A stretch of DNA of 35,346 nt from Candidatus Methylobacter favarea. GTDB lineage: Bacteria; Pseudomonadota; Gammaproteobacteria; Methylococcales; Methylomonadaceae. The DNA is taken from the NCBI RefSeq assembly GCF_902806695.1, contig NZ_CADCXN010000071.1:1-35346 (forward strand), given 5' to 3'. This document shows positions 1 through 8,500 of the stretch, one piece after another (the first letter of the stretch is position 1; each line of letters starts with the position of its first letter). Under the pieces are notes generated by a model that saw only the letters and a program-made list of their open reading frames with translations, did not search any database and was not told where the DNA came from. Both the position numbers and the translations under genes were made by a program.

Positions 1-26
1 TAGGGAATTGCCAAGCGCCTATTACC

Positions 27-56
27 ACCCAAGCCTGAAATGCTTGGGTTTTTTTT
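27..56 (+). terminator. Rho-independent terminator of the upstream gene
   Basis: A 7-bp perfect stem (CCCAAGC 28-34, GCTTGGG 42-48, plus an A-T closing pair) with a 7-nt loop is followed by eight T residues. It most likely ends a gene whose body lies left of the window. No gene can be supported between here and guaB. Confidence 0.85.
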
Positions 57-141
57 GCCCACCCCGCCGCCCAGCCGATCGTACTAGTGCATTTATCTAT
101 GATGTACAAACATTGCCTGAATGCGTGCTCTGACAAGATAG

Positions 142-1692
<1,551 letters not shown>

Positions 1693-1720
1693 TTACCGGC
1701 AGCATTTAATAATTTTTACT

Positions 1721-1775
1721 CACCACGGAGAGCACGAAAGGCTTGAATTTTTCTTTCCGGTCTTCGTGTCCTTTC
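1721..1775. repeat. Imperfect palindromic intergenic sequence (possible dispersed repeat)
   Basis: Between guaB and guaA lies CACCACGGAGAGCACGAAAG followed by an oppositely oriented TCTTCGTGTCCTTTC. The arms CACGAA (1733-1738) and TTCGTG (1763-1768) pair. The accacggag...cacgaa wording resembles short dispersed repeats I have seen in many environmental bacterial genomes. This is recalled resemblance, not a search result. Confidence 0.35.
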
Positions 1776-1808
1776 TATTAGCTAATTTGGCAATTATCCG
1801 ATTTTTTC

Positions 1809-3395
1809 GTGAAACAGCAAGCCTCAGATATCCACGCTTACAAAATCCTGATTTTGGATTTTGGCTCACAATATACCCAGTTAATAGCGCGCCGCATTCG
1901 TGAGATCGGCGTTTATTGCGAGATTTACTCGTGCGAAAGCACTGATGAAGAGATCAGGAAATTTGTTCCTAACGGTATTATTCTATCCGGCGGTCCTGAA
2001 ACAGTGACCAGCGACGATACGCCCAGAGCGCCGCAAACAGTGTTTGATTTGGGGGTGCCGATACTCGGAATCTGTTACGGCATGCAGACTATGGCTGAAC
2101 AGATGGGCGGCAAGGTTGAGAGTTCGGATCACAGGGAGTTCGGCTATGCGCAAATCCGGGCGCGCGGCCATTCACAATTATTGACCGGCATAGAAGATCA
2201 TCTTTCTGCAGAAGGCTATGGTTTGCTGGATGTCTGGATGAGCCATGGCGATCGAGTAATAAATTTGCCTGAAGGTTTTAAACTGATTGCCAGCTCGGAC
2301 GGCGCGCCGATAGCCGCTATTGCCCATGAGGAAAAAGCCTTGTACGGCTTACAGTTTCACCCGGAAGTCACCCACACCAAACAGGGCGGGCGAATTCTGG
2401 CGCGCTTTGTGTTGGATATTTGCGGCTGCGAGGCGTTATGGACAGCCGGCAATATTATTGAAGACAATATTCATGCTGTTCGCGAAAAAGTCGGAACAGA
2501 TCATGTGATTTTAGCTCTGTCAGGGGGTGTGGACTCGTCAGTCGTCGCGGCATTGCTGCATGAAGCAATTGAAGAGCAATTGACCTGCGTTTTTGTCGAT
2601 ACCGGCCTGCTGCGTTTGCATGAAGGCGATCAGGTGATGGCGACCTTTGCTGAACACATGGGCGTTAAAGTGGTTAGAATCGATGCCGAGCAGCGCTATC
2701 TTGAAGCTTTAGCCGGAATTACTGATCCTGAACAGAAACGCAAGATTATCGGCAATCTGTTTATTGAAATTTTTGATGAAGAAGCCGGCAAAATAACGGC
2801 TGCAAAATGGCTGGCGCAGGGCACGATTTATCCTGATGTGATTGAGTCTGCCAGCTCAAAAACCGGTAAGGCCCAGTTGATAAAATCCCATCACAATGTC
2901 GGCGGTTTGCCTGAAAATATGGCTTTAAAACTGATTGAACCGTTGCGGGAATTATTTAAGGATGAAGTTAGAAAGTTAGGTTTGGAGTTAGGTTTGCCTG
3001 CCGATATGGTTAATCGCCACCCGTTTCCGGGTCCAGGCCTTGGCGTCAGGATTTTAGGTGAAGTCAAAAAGAACTATGCCGATTTACTGCGTCAGGCCGA
3101 TGCTATTTTTATTGAAGAGCTGTACAGACATGATCTCTATAACCAGGTCAGCCAGGCCTTTGCGGTATTTTTGCCGGTTAAATCGGTTGGCGTCATGGGC
3201 GACGGCCGGCGTTATGATTATGTCATTGCTATCCGCGCAGTTGAAACTATCGATTTTATGACAGCCCGCTGGGCGCATCTGCCTTATGATTTTCTTGATC
3301 TTGTTTCCCGCCGTATTATTAATGAAGTGCCAGGAATCTCGCGTGTTGTGTACGATATATCCGGCAAGCCTCCTGCAACCATCGAGTGGGAATAG
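1809..3395 (+). CDS. guaA: GMP synthase (glutamine-hydrolysing)
   Basis: Converts XMP to GMP using ATP and glutamine, in the cytosol. The 528 aa length matches the family. The N-terminal class I glutamine amidotransferase domain (about 10-205) has the nucleophile Cys89 in GICYGMQTM and the His/Glu pair in FHPEVTHT. The ATP pyrophosphatase domain follows with the PP-loop SGGVDSS from residue 238. The C-terminal dimerisation domain ends in PPATIEWE, a canonical GuaA terminus. The start is a GTG at 1809 with no good Shine-Dalgarno sequence; it was chosen because residues from about 12 on match the family start. It lies directly downstream of guaB. Confidence 0.96.
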   Translation: MKQQASDIHAYKILILDFGSQYTQLIARRIREIGVYCEIYSCESTDEEIRKFVPNGIILSGGPETVTSDDTPRAPQTVFDLGVPILGICYGMQTMAEQMGGKVESSDHREFGYAQIRARGHSQLLTGIEDHLSAEGYGLLDVWMSHGDRVINLPEGFKLIASSDGAPIAAIAHEEKALYGLQFHPEVTHTKQGGRILARFVLDICGCEALWTAGNIIEDNIHAVREKVGTDHVILALSGGVDSSVVAALLHEAIEEQLTCVFVDTGLLRLHEGDQVMATFAEHMGVKVVRIDAEQRYLEALAGITDPEQKRKIIGNLFIEIFDEEAGKITAAKWLAQGTIYPDVIESASSKTGKAQLIKSHHNVGGLPENMALKLIEPLRELFKDEVRKLGLELGLPADMVNRHPFPGPGLGVRILGEVKKNYADLLRQADAIFIEELYRHDLYNQVSQAFAVFLPVKSVGVMGDGRRYDYVIAIRAVETIDFMTARWAHLPYDFLDLVSRRIINEVPGISRVVYDISGKPPATIEWE

Positions 3396-3847
3396 TCCAG
3401 GCAACTGATGAAGCCTGGATGCGTCATGCCATCAGGCTGGCCCAAAGAGCGGGGCAGCAAGGTGAAGTGCCGGTAGGAGCCATAGTTGTTAAAGATAATC
3501 AGTGTATTGCAGAAGGCTGGAATACCTCCATTGGGGACCATGATCCGACTGCTCACGCTGAGATAGTCACTTTACGAATGGCCGGGTTGATGATGAAAAA
3601 TTACCGGCTTTGCGAGGCCACTTTATATGTAACGCTGGAGCCGTGCGTGATGTGCATGGGAGCAATCAGCCATGCGCGGATCCAGCGACTGGTGTTTGGT
3701 GCGTTTGATCCCAAGCGGGGCGCAGTTTGTAACGCCTTGAGTCTTACTGATGCAAGTTTTTTAAATCACAAAACCAACTGGGAAGGCGGTGTACTGGAAC
3801 AAGAATGTTCGGAAATAATAAAGGACTTTTTTCGAGCCAGACGCTAG
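3386..3847 (+). CDS. tadA: tRNA-specific adenosine deaminase
   Basis: Deaminates the wobble adenosine of tRNA-Arg(ACG) to inosine. The 153-aa protein has the zinc-deaminase signatures HAE (His57, catalytic Glu59) and PCVMC (Cys87 and Cys90), with the typical [10 protein letters not shown] stretch before them. The GTG start at 3386 overlaps the guaA stop by 10 bp, suggesting translational coupling. A later ATG at 3419 would remove the first 11 residues but keep the domain. guaA-tadA adjacency is unremarkable. The C terminus is shorter than in E. coli TadA. Confidence 0.93.
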   Translation: MGIVQATDEAWMRHAIRLAQRAGQQGEVPVGAIVVKDNQCIAEGWNTSIGDHDPTAHAEIVTLRMAGLMMKNYRLCEATLYVTLEPCVMCMGAISHARIQRLVFGAFDPKRGAVCNALSLTDASFLNHKTNWEGGVLEQECSEIIKDFFRARR

Positions 3848-4026
3848 GGTATTTTTTCTGGCGCTTATGAATTATCAAGGAAATTAACAGCCGTTTTATA
3901 AAACTGCCTTATTATTTTTTCGAATCTTCTGAAAGTATTCTTTCACGAAGCAAATATTAAAGTGTAAAAGTCCGGCTTAGAGCCGTGTTCAGATTCTATA
4001 ACCGCAGCATCAACAGTTTTGTAGCC

Positions 4027-4151
4027 GGATAAAAACCGCTTATTTGACCGCAAGGTAACTTTTTTATTCTCAAATCCAAGCCCCATCGGGGATCAAAATC
4101 AAGCGGCTTTTATCCTGTTTAGAAAAACAGGGTCTTGAAAGTTACCCTTGC
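4027..4151. repeat. Two interleaved inverted repeats with pseudoknot topology
   Basis: Arm A GGATAAAAACCGCTT (4027-4041) pairs with AAGCGGCTTTTATCC (4101-4115), 14 of 15, and pairing extends inward through TTTGA/TCAAA. Arm B GCAAGGTAACTTT (4050-4062) pairs with AAAGTTACCCTTGC (4138-4151), 13 pairs plus one bulged base. The order is A-B-A'-B', so in RNA both helices together would be a pseudoknot. Two small hairpins, CCCCATCGGGG (4081-4091) and CCTGTTT/AAACAGG (4114-4131), sit inside. It could be a structured RNA, an operator-rich region, or a hairpin remnant of a mobile element. Confidence 0.5.
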
Positions 4152-4176
4152 CAGCTGAAATTGAAACGAGTATAAA
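4148..4176 (+). promoter_or_regulatory. Sigma70-like promoter, probably of the oxidase operon
   Basis: TTGCCA (4148-4153) and TATAAA (4171-4176) are spaced by exactly 17 bp. The -35 hexamer overlaps the right arm of inverted repeat B (4138-4151), so the repeat could act as a regulatory site. The implied leader to ctaG is about 450 nt long. Confidence 0.4.
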
Positions 4177-4630
4177 ATGACAAAACCTGGATAGTAACTT
4201 GTTGGGCCTGTAAAAGCGCTTGGGTTTTGCCGGCTCCAGGGGGAAGAGGCACTCATGAAAACTCGGCAACTTCACTCAGCGTTATTTCCGCCACCGTCGT
4301 GGCAGCTATGCAAATCCTCTCTTTCCAGGCCTGCCGTCATAACGCCGGCACATGCCTCTGGCAGTTGTTTTCTTCAGCAGCTTCATGTTCGTTCCCTTGC
4401 TGTAAGCCACGGTTGGCGTAATCTTCTCTCATTCCGCTTGTCTTATCGTAGTTGGTTATATGAGGCAGTATTTTATAAGTCATCATATTTTTGGGTTGGC
4501 CTGTCCTTCTGTCCTCGCTCCTTGTATAAATGCGTTGAGGCATGCGCGCCGAGCCAAACACAACTCGAAAAGTCAAAAATATCCCTTTCGAATATGATGT
4601 GGAAGTTCCTTGCTGTGGCCAGGAGAAACA

Positions 4631-5308
4631 ATGCAAGCTAACCTGTTAAAATCTTTTACCTTTATTGAATGGTCGGCGGCGGCCGTACTGGCATTGCTGG
4701 CGCTTTGCTATAACGAAATTGCCGGGGTATTTTCGCGCCATATGATTATCCATATTGCTCTAATGACGGTGGCCGCACCCGTTTTGGCAAGCTTGCTTCG
4801 AAAGCTGCGTCATTCATTCATCCATCCCGCTAGTGTCGCCACATTGTGTTCGGTTATCACCCTGCAGGCTGCGGTGTTTTTCGCATGGCATTCGCCGCCG
4901 GGTGTAGTTCTTGCGATGGAAGGGCCTGCCGGAGCCTTGCTCATGCAAGCAACGCTGCTTTTTTAGGCCTTATGGTTTTGGCTCACGGTATTCAATCAGA
5001 GCGGCAAACATTTATGGCGGGCAGTCATTGCTCTGTTGTTAACCGGCAAGTTATTTTGTTTAATCGCCGTATTGCTGACGTTTGCGCCGCGTGTGCTTTA
5101 CGTTGTGACGGCGATTAATGCGCCTATGACTATTGAGCTCGCCGACCAGCAGTTGGCGGGACTGCTGATGATTACTATCTGTCCCATCACTTATGTGCTC
5201 GCCGCGGTTGTGCTGATTTTCCGTTGGTTCCAGACACTATGCGAGTCGCAAAGTAATAATGCAGCTTCGGCGTTTGCTCCGGAACACAGCTCATGGCAAA
5301 GCCGGTAA
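4631..5308 (+). pseudogene. ctaG: CtaG-type cytochrome oxidase copper-assembly protein, interrupted by an in-frame TAG
   Basis: CtaG (caa3 assembly-factor family, multi-helix membrane protein) is thought to help insert copper into cytochrome oxidase. The reading frame begins at ATG 4631 with AGGAG at 4621-4625. It runs through typical CtaG features: HMIIHIALMTVAAPVLA near the start, and later ELADQQLAGLLM and ITYVLAAVVLIF. Codon 112 (4964-4966) is TAG, and the same frame continues with ALWFWLTVFNQSGKHLWRA to a normal stop at 5308, giving 225 codons in total. No frame change is needed, so a single substitution such as TGG to TAG is the simplest explanation. The end overlaps the next gene by 16 bp, so the operon arrangement is otherwise intact. 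It may be a true nonsense mutation, a sequencing error, or readthrough. Confidence 0.8.
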
Positions 5309-6450
5309 GAAGACGTTTGCGTAAATTTCTGCCTTGGGCTCTTGGACTTTTTGGCGGGGGCATTGCGCTCGCCTTCATTATTGCTTATTCCGGGATTTAC
5401 AACATAGCGGCGAGCGCGGGCCATCCCGCCTGGCTAGAATGGTTTCTGCAACTGGGCAAGGAGCGTTCGGTTATATTCAACAGCAGGTCTGTTGATCCGC
5501 CGAAGCTGGATATTGCCGAGCTGGTGCCGCTTGGCGCTGCGCACTTTCAAGGGACATGCGCCACCTGTCATGGGGTGCCGGGGCAACCGGTCAATCCGGT
5601 TTTTGAGCATATGCTGCCTTCGCCTCCCGATCTGCAAAAGCATGCACCCCACTGGACGCGCGAACAGTTGTTCTGGATTGCGCGTCATGGCATTCAATTC
5701 ACCGGCATGCCGGCCTGGAGCGGCAAGGATCGCGATGATGAAGTCTGGGCAGTAGCGGCCTTCCTGGAAGCCTTGCCATCAATGACGAAGGCGGATTACC
5801 ATCGACATGCAAGCGGTAATAGCGAAACTCAAGGCTATTCCGCCAAGCAATTTATCAGCGAAGGGCGGCCCAGACTCGACCTTACAGCGTGCAGCCGTTG
5901 CCATGATACGGCCGATGCACCGCCGACCAGCCTTCATATACCGCGCCTTGGCGGCCAGGGTGAAGCGTATCTAATAAGGGCATTGCAGGACTATCGAGAC
6001 GATTCCCGGCAGAGCGGCTTTATGGAACCAGTGGCAGACGATCTCGATGATGAACAAATTGAACGTTTGGCAGCCTATTACGCATCCCTGACGCCTTTTC
6101 CTCATAAGCGAGCCCGGCCTTCTTCTCCGGAAGCGCGCGAGCTGGGGCGCCAGCTGGCGGAACAAGGTGACCGAGAGCGCAAGATTCCCGCTTGCCTCTC
6201 GTGCCACGGCGTGAAGAGGCGAACAGACTATCCTCGACTGGCCGGCCAGTCCGAGCAGTATATCAAGCAGCAATTGCAAATCCTGCGGCGAGGAGGCCGT
6301 GACCAAACGCCGCATGGTGCCATGATGTCCGTCGTTGCAAAGCGGTTAACAGAGCAGCAGGTCGAAGCCGCCGCGTCGTTCTTCGCGAGTCAACCGCCAC
6401 AGGCTGAGCATTCCCGGTTAGATAAATGGGGAGCGGCCTCGCAACCATGA
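5293..6450 (+). CDS. Membrane-anchored tri-heme cytochrome c
   Basis: A 385-aa electron-transfer protein with an N-terminal membrane anchor after basic residues (KPVRRRLRKFLP, hydrophobic to about residue 40). It has three CXXCH haem sites: CATCH at 89-93, CSRCH at 200-204 and CLSCH at 301-305. The second and third modules resemble cytochrome c553/c4-like class I domains (RLGGQGEAYLIRAL and RLAGQSEQYIKQQL precede and follow haem sites as in cytochrome c4-like proteins). Likely Met ligands include FTGMPAW after haem 1. The anchored protein would face the periplasm. It overlaps ctaG upstream and coxB downstream (ATGA), so it probably delivers electrons to the CuA subunit. The specific name is unknown. 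Confidence 0.88.
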   Translation: MAKPVRRRLRKFLPWALGLFGGGIALAFIIAYSGIYNIAASAGHPAWLEWFLQLGKERSVIFNSRSVDPPKLDIAELVPLGAAHFQGTCATCHGVPGQPVNPVFEHMLPSPPDLQKHAPHWTREQLFWIARHGIQFTGMPAWSGKDRDDEVWAVAAFLEALPSMTKADYHRHASGNSETQGYSAKQFISEGRPRLDLTACSRCHDTADAPPTSLHIPRLGGQGEAYLIRALQDYRDDSRQSGFMEPVADDLDDEQIERLAAYYASLTPFPHKRARPSSPEARELGRQLAEQGDRERKIPACLSCHGVKRRTDYPRLAGQSEQYIKQQLQILRRGGRDQTPHGAMMSVVAKRLTEQQVEAAASFFASQPPQAEHSRLDKWGAASQP

Positions 6451-7439
6451 AAATTGTAAGCCATCGCTTCTCGATACTGTTTTTAGTTATGGCGTTGCTG
6501 GCCATGGCAGGCTGTGCTGGCGAACAATCGGCGTTTGCAGGATTAGGTCCGGTTTCATCGCGAATTACGCTGTTGATCTGGATTATGTTCACTGGAGCGG
6601 CCTTGATAACGGCCTTCATATGCGTGTTGATGGCGATTTCAATAGCCGGTCCTGCCAACTGGCGTCACAAACTTGCCCGTGAAAAAGTCATTGTTCTGGG
6701 TGGAATCGTTTTTCCCGTGGTGACTTTAACAACTCTGCTGTTCTATGGTTTTTTGATTTTGAAAGCAGGGGGAAAGTTGATCCGGGCCGAAGATCCGGTG
6801 CATATTGCTGTGGTAGGCGAGCAATGGTGGTGGCGGGTTATCTATCGGCATGACGATGGCCATACGACGGAAAGCGCCAATGAACTGCATATTCCTGTGG
6901 GCCGTCCCATTGAAATCGAGTTATCGACGGCGGATGTAATTCACAGCTTTTGGATACCGGCATATGCGGGCAAGGTCGACATGATTCCCGGGCGCATCAA
7001 CACCTTGCATTTCATGGCCGACAAGTCCGGGATCGTGCATGGACAATGCGCAGAGTATTGCGGCGGCGCCCACGCCCTGATGTCATTTTATGCGGTGGCG
7101 ATGGCGCCTTTTGACTATGAAGCCTGGCTCGCCAAGGAGCGGGCGGATGCGAAACCAGCGCTTGAGAACAAAGGCGAACAGCTGTTTTTATCCAGCGGGT
7201 GCGGTGGCTGTCATACTGTTCGCGGTACTCGGGCGAACGGAAAAATAGGACCGGATTTGACGCATGTCGGCAGCAGGCTGTCGCTCGGCGCCGGCATTCT
7301 GCCTAATGCGCCGGAGCACTTTGCTCAATGGATCAGCCGCCATCAAAAAATCAAACCGGACAATCTGATGCCGCCTTTCGACTTTTTTTCCGAAAACGAG
7401 CTTCAGGCTTTAGCGGCTTACCTGGACGGCCTGGAGTAA
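6447..7439 (+). CDS. coxB: Cytochrome c oxidase subunit II with fused C-terminal cytochrome c (caa3 type)
   Basis: Carries the CuA centre that accepts electrons and passes them to subunit I. From ATG 6447 (ATGA overlap with the previous stop) the protein is 330 aa and begins with a lipoprotein-like signal ending LAMAGC (Cys23). An in-frame ATG at 6426 would add seven residues before the signal and is less likely. Two transmembrane helices follow (about 37-65 and 74-100). The CuA ligands are all visible: His166, Cys201, Glu203, Cys205, His209 and Met212, in the order HSFW...CAEYCGGAHALM. A C-terminal haem domain has CGGCH at 252-256 and the likely axial Met in DNLMPPF. This layout defines caa3-type subunit II. 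Confidence 0.94.
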   Translation: MKIVSHRFSILFLVMALLAMAGCAGEQSAFAGLGPVSSRITLLIWIMFTGAALITAFICVLMAISIAGPANWRHKLAREKVIVLGGIVFPVVTLTTLLFYGFLILKAGGKLIRAEDPVHIAVVGEQWWWRVIYRHDDGHTTESANELHIPVGRPIEIELSTADVIHSFWIPAYAGKVDMIPGRINTLHFMADKSGIVHGQCAEYCGGAHALMSFYAVAMAPFDYEAWLAKERADAKPALENKGEQLFLSSGCGGCHTVRGTRANGKIGPDLTHVGSRLSLGAGILPNAPEHFAQWISRHQKIKPDNLMPPFDFFSENELQALAAYLDGLE

Positions 7440-7444
7440 GGGAC

Positions 7445-8500
7445 ATGTCTGATTTTAACCAATATAGCCTGGCCGTTAATTTTTCGCTCTTTGCTGTGGC
7501 CGCGTGTGCTGTTTGGGTTGCCGGCACAAAAATCGCTGCTTATGCCGATGAGCTGGCTGAGCGCTTTGAGCTTAGTCATGCGTTGATCGGTCTGTTGCTG
7601 CTTGCCGGAATCACCTCGTTGCCTGAGATTGCCACCAGTTTTACTGCGGCTCACGCCAATCATGCTCCGCTGGCCGTCAACAATATGCTCGGCGGTATTG
7701 CCATGCAGGTGGCGGTACTGGCTGTCGCCGACTTTTGTTTCGGCGAACGGGCTTTGACTTCAGTAGTTCCTGATCCTGTAGTCATGCTGCAAGGCGCATT
7801 TAATATTTGCCTGCTGACTTTTGTCGCCATGGCGATTATCGTCGGCGACATTCCGTTTTTAGGCGCCGGGCTTTGGTCGTGGGGAATACTCGCGGCTTCC
7901 GCATACAGTTTTATCAAAATCAGTAAAGCCGGGCAGCGCCTGCCGTGGGTTATCAACAATCCCGACGATATAAGGTTTGGCAGTAGCGATAAAAGAGAGA
8001 ATGCGCGGCCTCTTGAAAGCGATAGTTCGGTTTGGCTGATCTCGAAAATAGTTATCAGTGCGCTGGTCATTCTGTTTGCGGGTTACGCCCTGGCGACTGT
8101 CGGCGATGTCATTGCCCGGCAAAGCGGATTAGGGGAGTCATTTGTCGGATTTGCCTTGATGTCAGCCGCAACATCGTTGCCGGAAGCGAGCATGGTGTTT
8201 GCCAGTGTGCGCCGCGGCCTCTATACCATGGCCATATCGGGGATTTTGGGCACCAATCCTTTCAACGTGATGCTGATATTCGGCGTTGACATCATAGCTC
8301 CCGGAGCACCGGTGTTATCTAAGCTCGGCGATTTTTCCGCAATCGGCACGCTGCTGGGTTTGGCCGTCACCGGCTTGTTTCTTATGGGGCTGGTCGAACG
8401 TGCCGACCGCACAATTTTGCGTATGGGTACGGATTCAGCGGCGGTTCTTGTCGTTTATAGCGGCGGCATGGTTTTGCTTTATTCCATGAGGGGGAGTTAG
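7445..8500 (+). CDS. Sodium/calcium exchanger-family membrane antiporter
   Basis: A 351-aa integral membrane protein of the cation/Ca2+ exchanger superfamily (Pfam Na_Ca_ex). The two inverted alpha-repeats are visible as GITSLPEIATSF (about residue 55) and SAATSLPEASMVF (about residue 240), separated by a hydrophilic loop (about 170-200). About ten hydrophobic helices can be drawn. The start is ATG 7445, 5 bp after the coxB stop, with a GGGA-type ribosome site at the coxB stop; a longer frame to the left merely reads through coxB in another frame. Its stop overlaps the next gene by one base (TAGTG). The transported ion cannot be told from sequence; its placement between oxidase subunits suggests co-expression with respiration. 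Confidence 0.88.
   Translation: MSDFNQYSLAVNFSLFAVAACAVWVAGTKIAAYADELAERFELSHALIGLLLLAGITSLPEIATSFTAAHANHAPLAVNNMLGGIAMQVAVLAVADFCFGERALTSVVPDPVVMLQGAFNICLLTFVAMAIIVGDIPFLGAGLWSWGILAASAYSFIKISKAGQRLPWVINNPDDIRFGSSDKRENARPLESDSSVWLISKIVISALVILFAGYALATVGDVIARQSGLGESFVGFALMSAATSLPEASMVFASVRRGLYTMAISGILGTNPFNVMLIFGVDIIAPGAPVLSKLGDFSAIGTLLGLAVTGLFLMGLVERADRTILRMGTDSAAVLVVYSGGMVLLYSMRGS

Larger units (their letters stand above)
3848..4630. other. Long non-coding interval before the oxidase operon
   Basis: This 783-bp interval has no convincing gene. It holds a small hairpin CGGCT/AGCCG near 3973-3985, the interleaved inverted repeats at 4027-4151, and a promoter at 4148-4176. The following roughly 450 nt could be a leader of the ctaG transcript. 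An open frame at 4255-4641 has a purine-rich GGGGGAAGAGG ahead of its ATG, but the protein is low-plausibility (Ser/Leu/Arg rich, no recognisable family) and it overlaps the ctaG start. A different frame after 4352 reads hydrophobic but has a stop at 4403-4405. The interval may contain a decayed membrane-protein gene; I cannot name it. Confidence 0.5.

Noticed and set aside
4050-4151. Integron attC-like site
   Set aside because: The long arms suggested attC, but the arm GTTACCC does not fit the GTTRRRY core and no integrase is nearby.
4210-4260. tRNA gene suggested by GC-rich stems near 4225-4250
   Set aside because: No cloverleaf, T-loop GTTCRA or acceptor pairing could be made.
4337-4636. 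99-codon minus-strand frame antisense to the leader
   Set aside because: No start context or recognisable family, and it is antisense across the ctaG leader; likely chance.
4255-4641. 128-codon plus-strand frame with a purine-rich ribosome site
   Set aside because: The product has no family features and an odd composition, and it overlaps the true ctaG start. Kept only as a possibility under the long leader.
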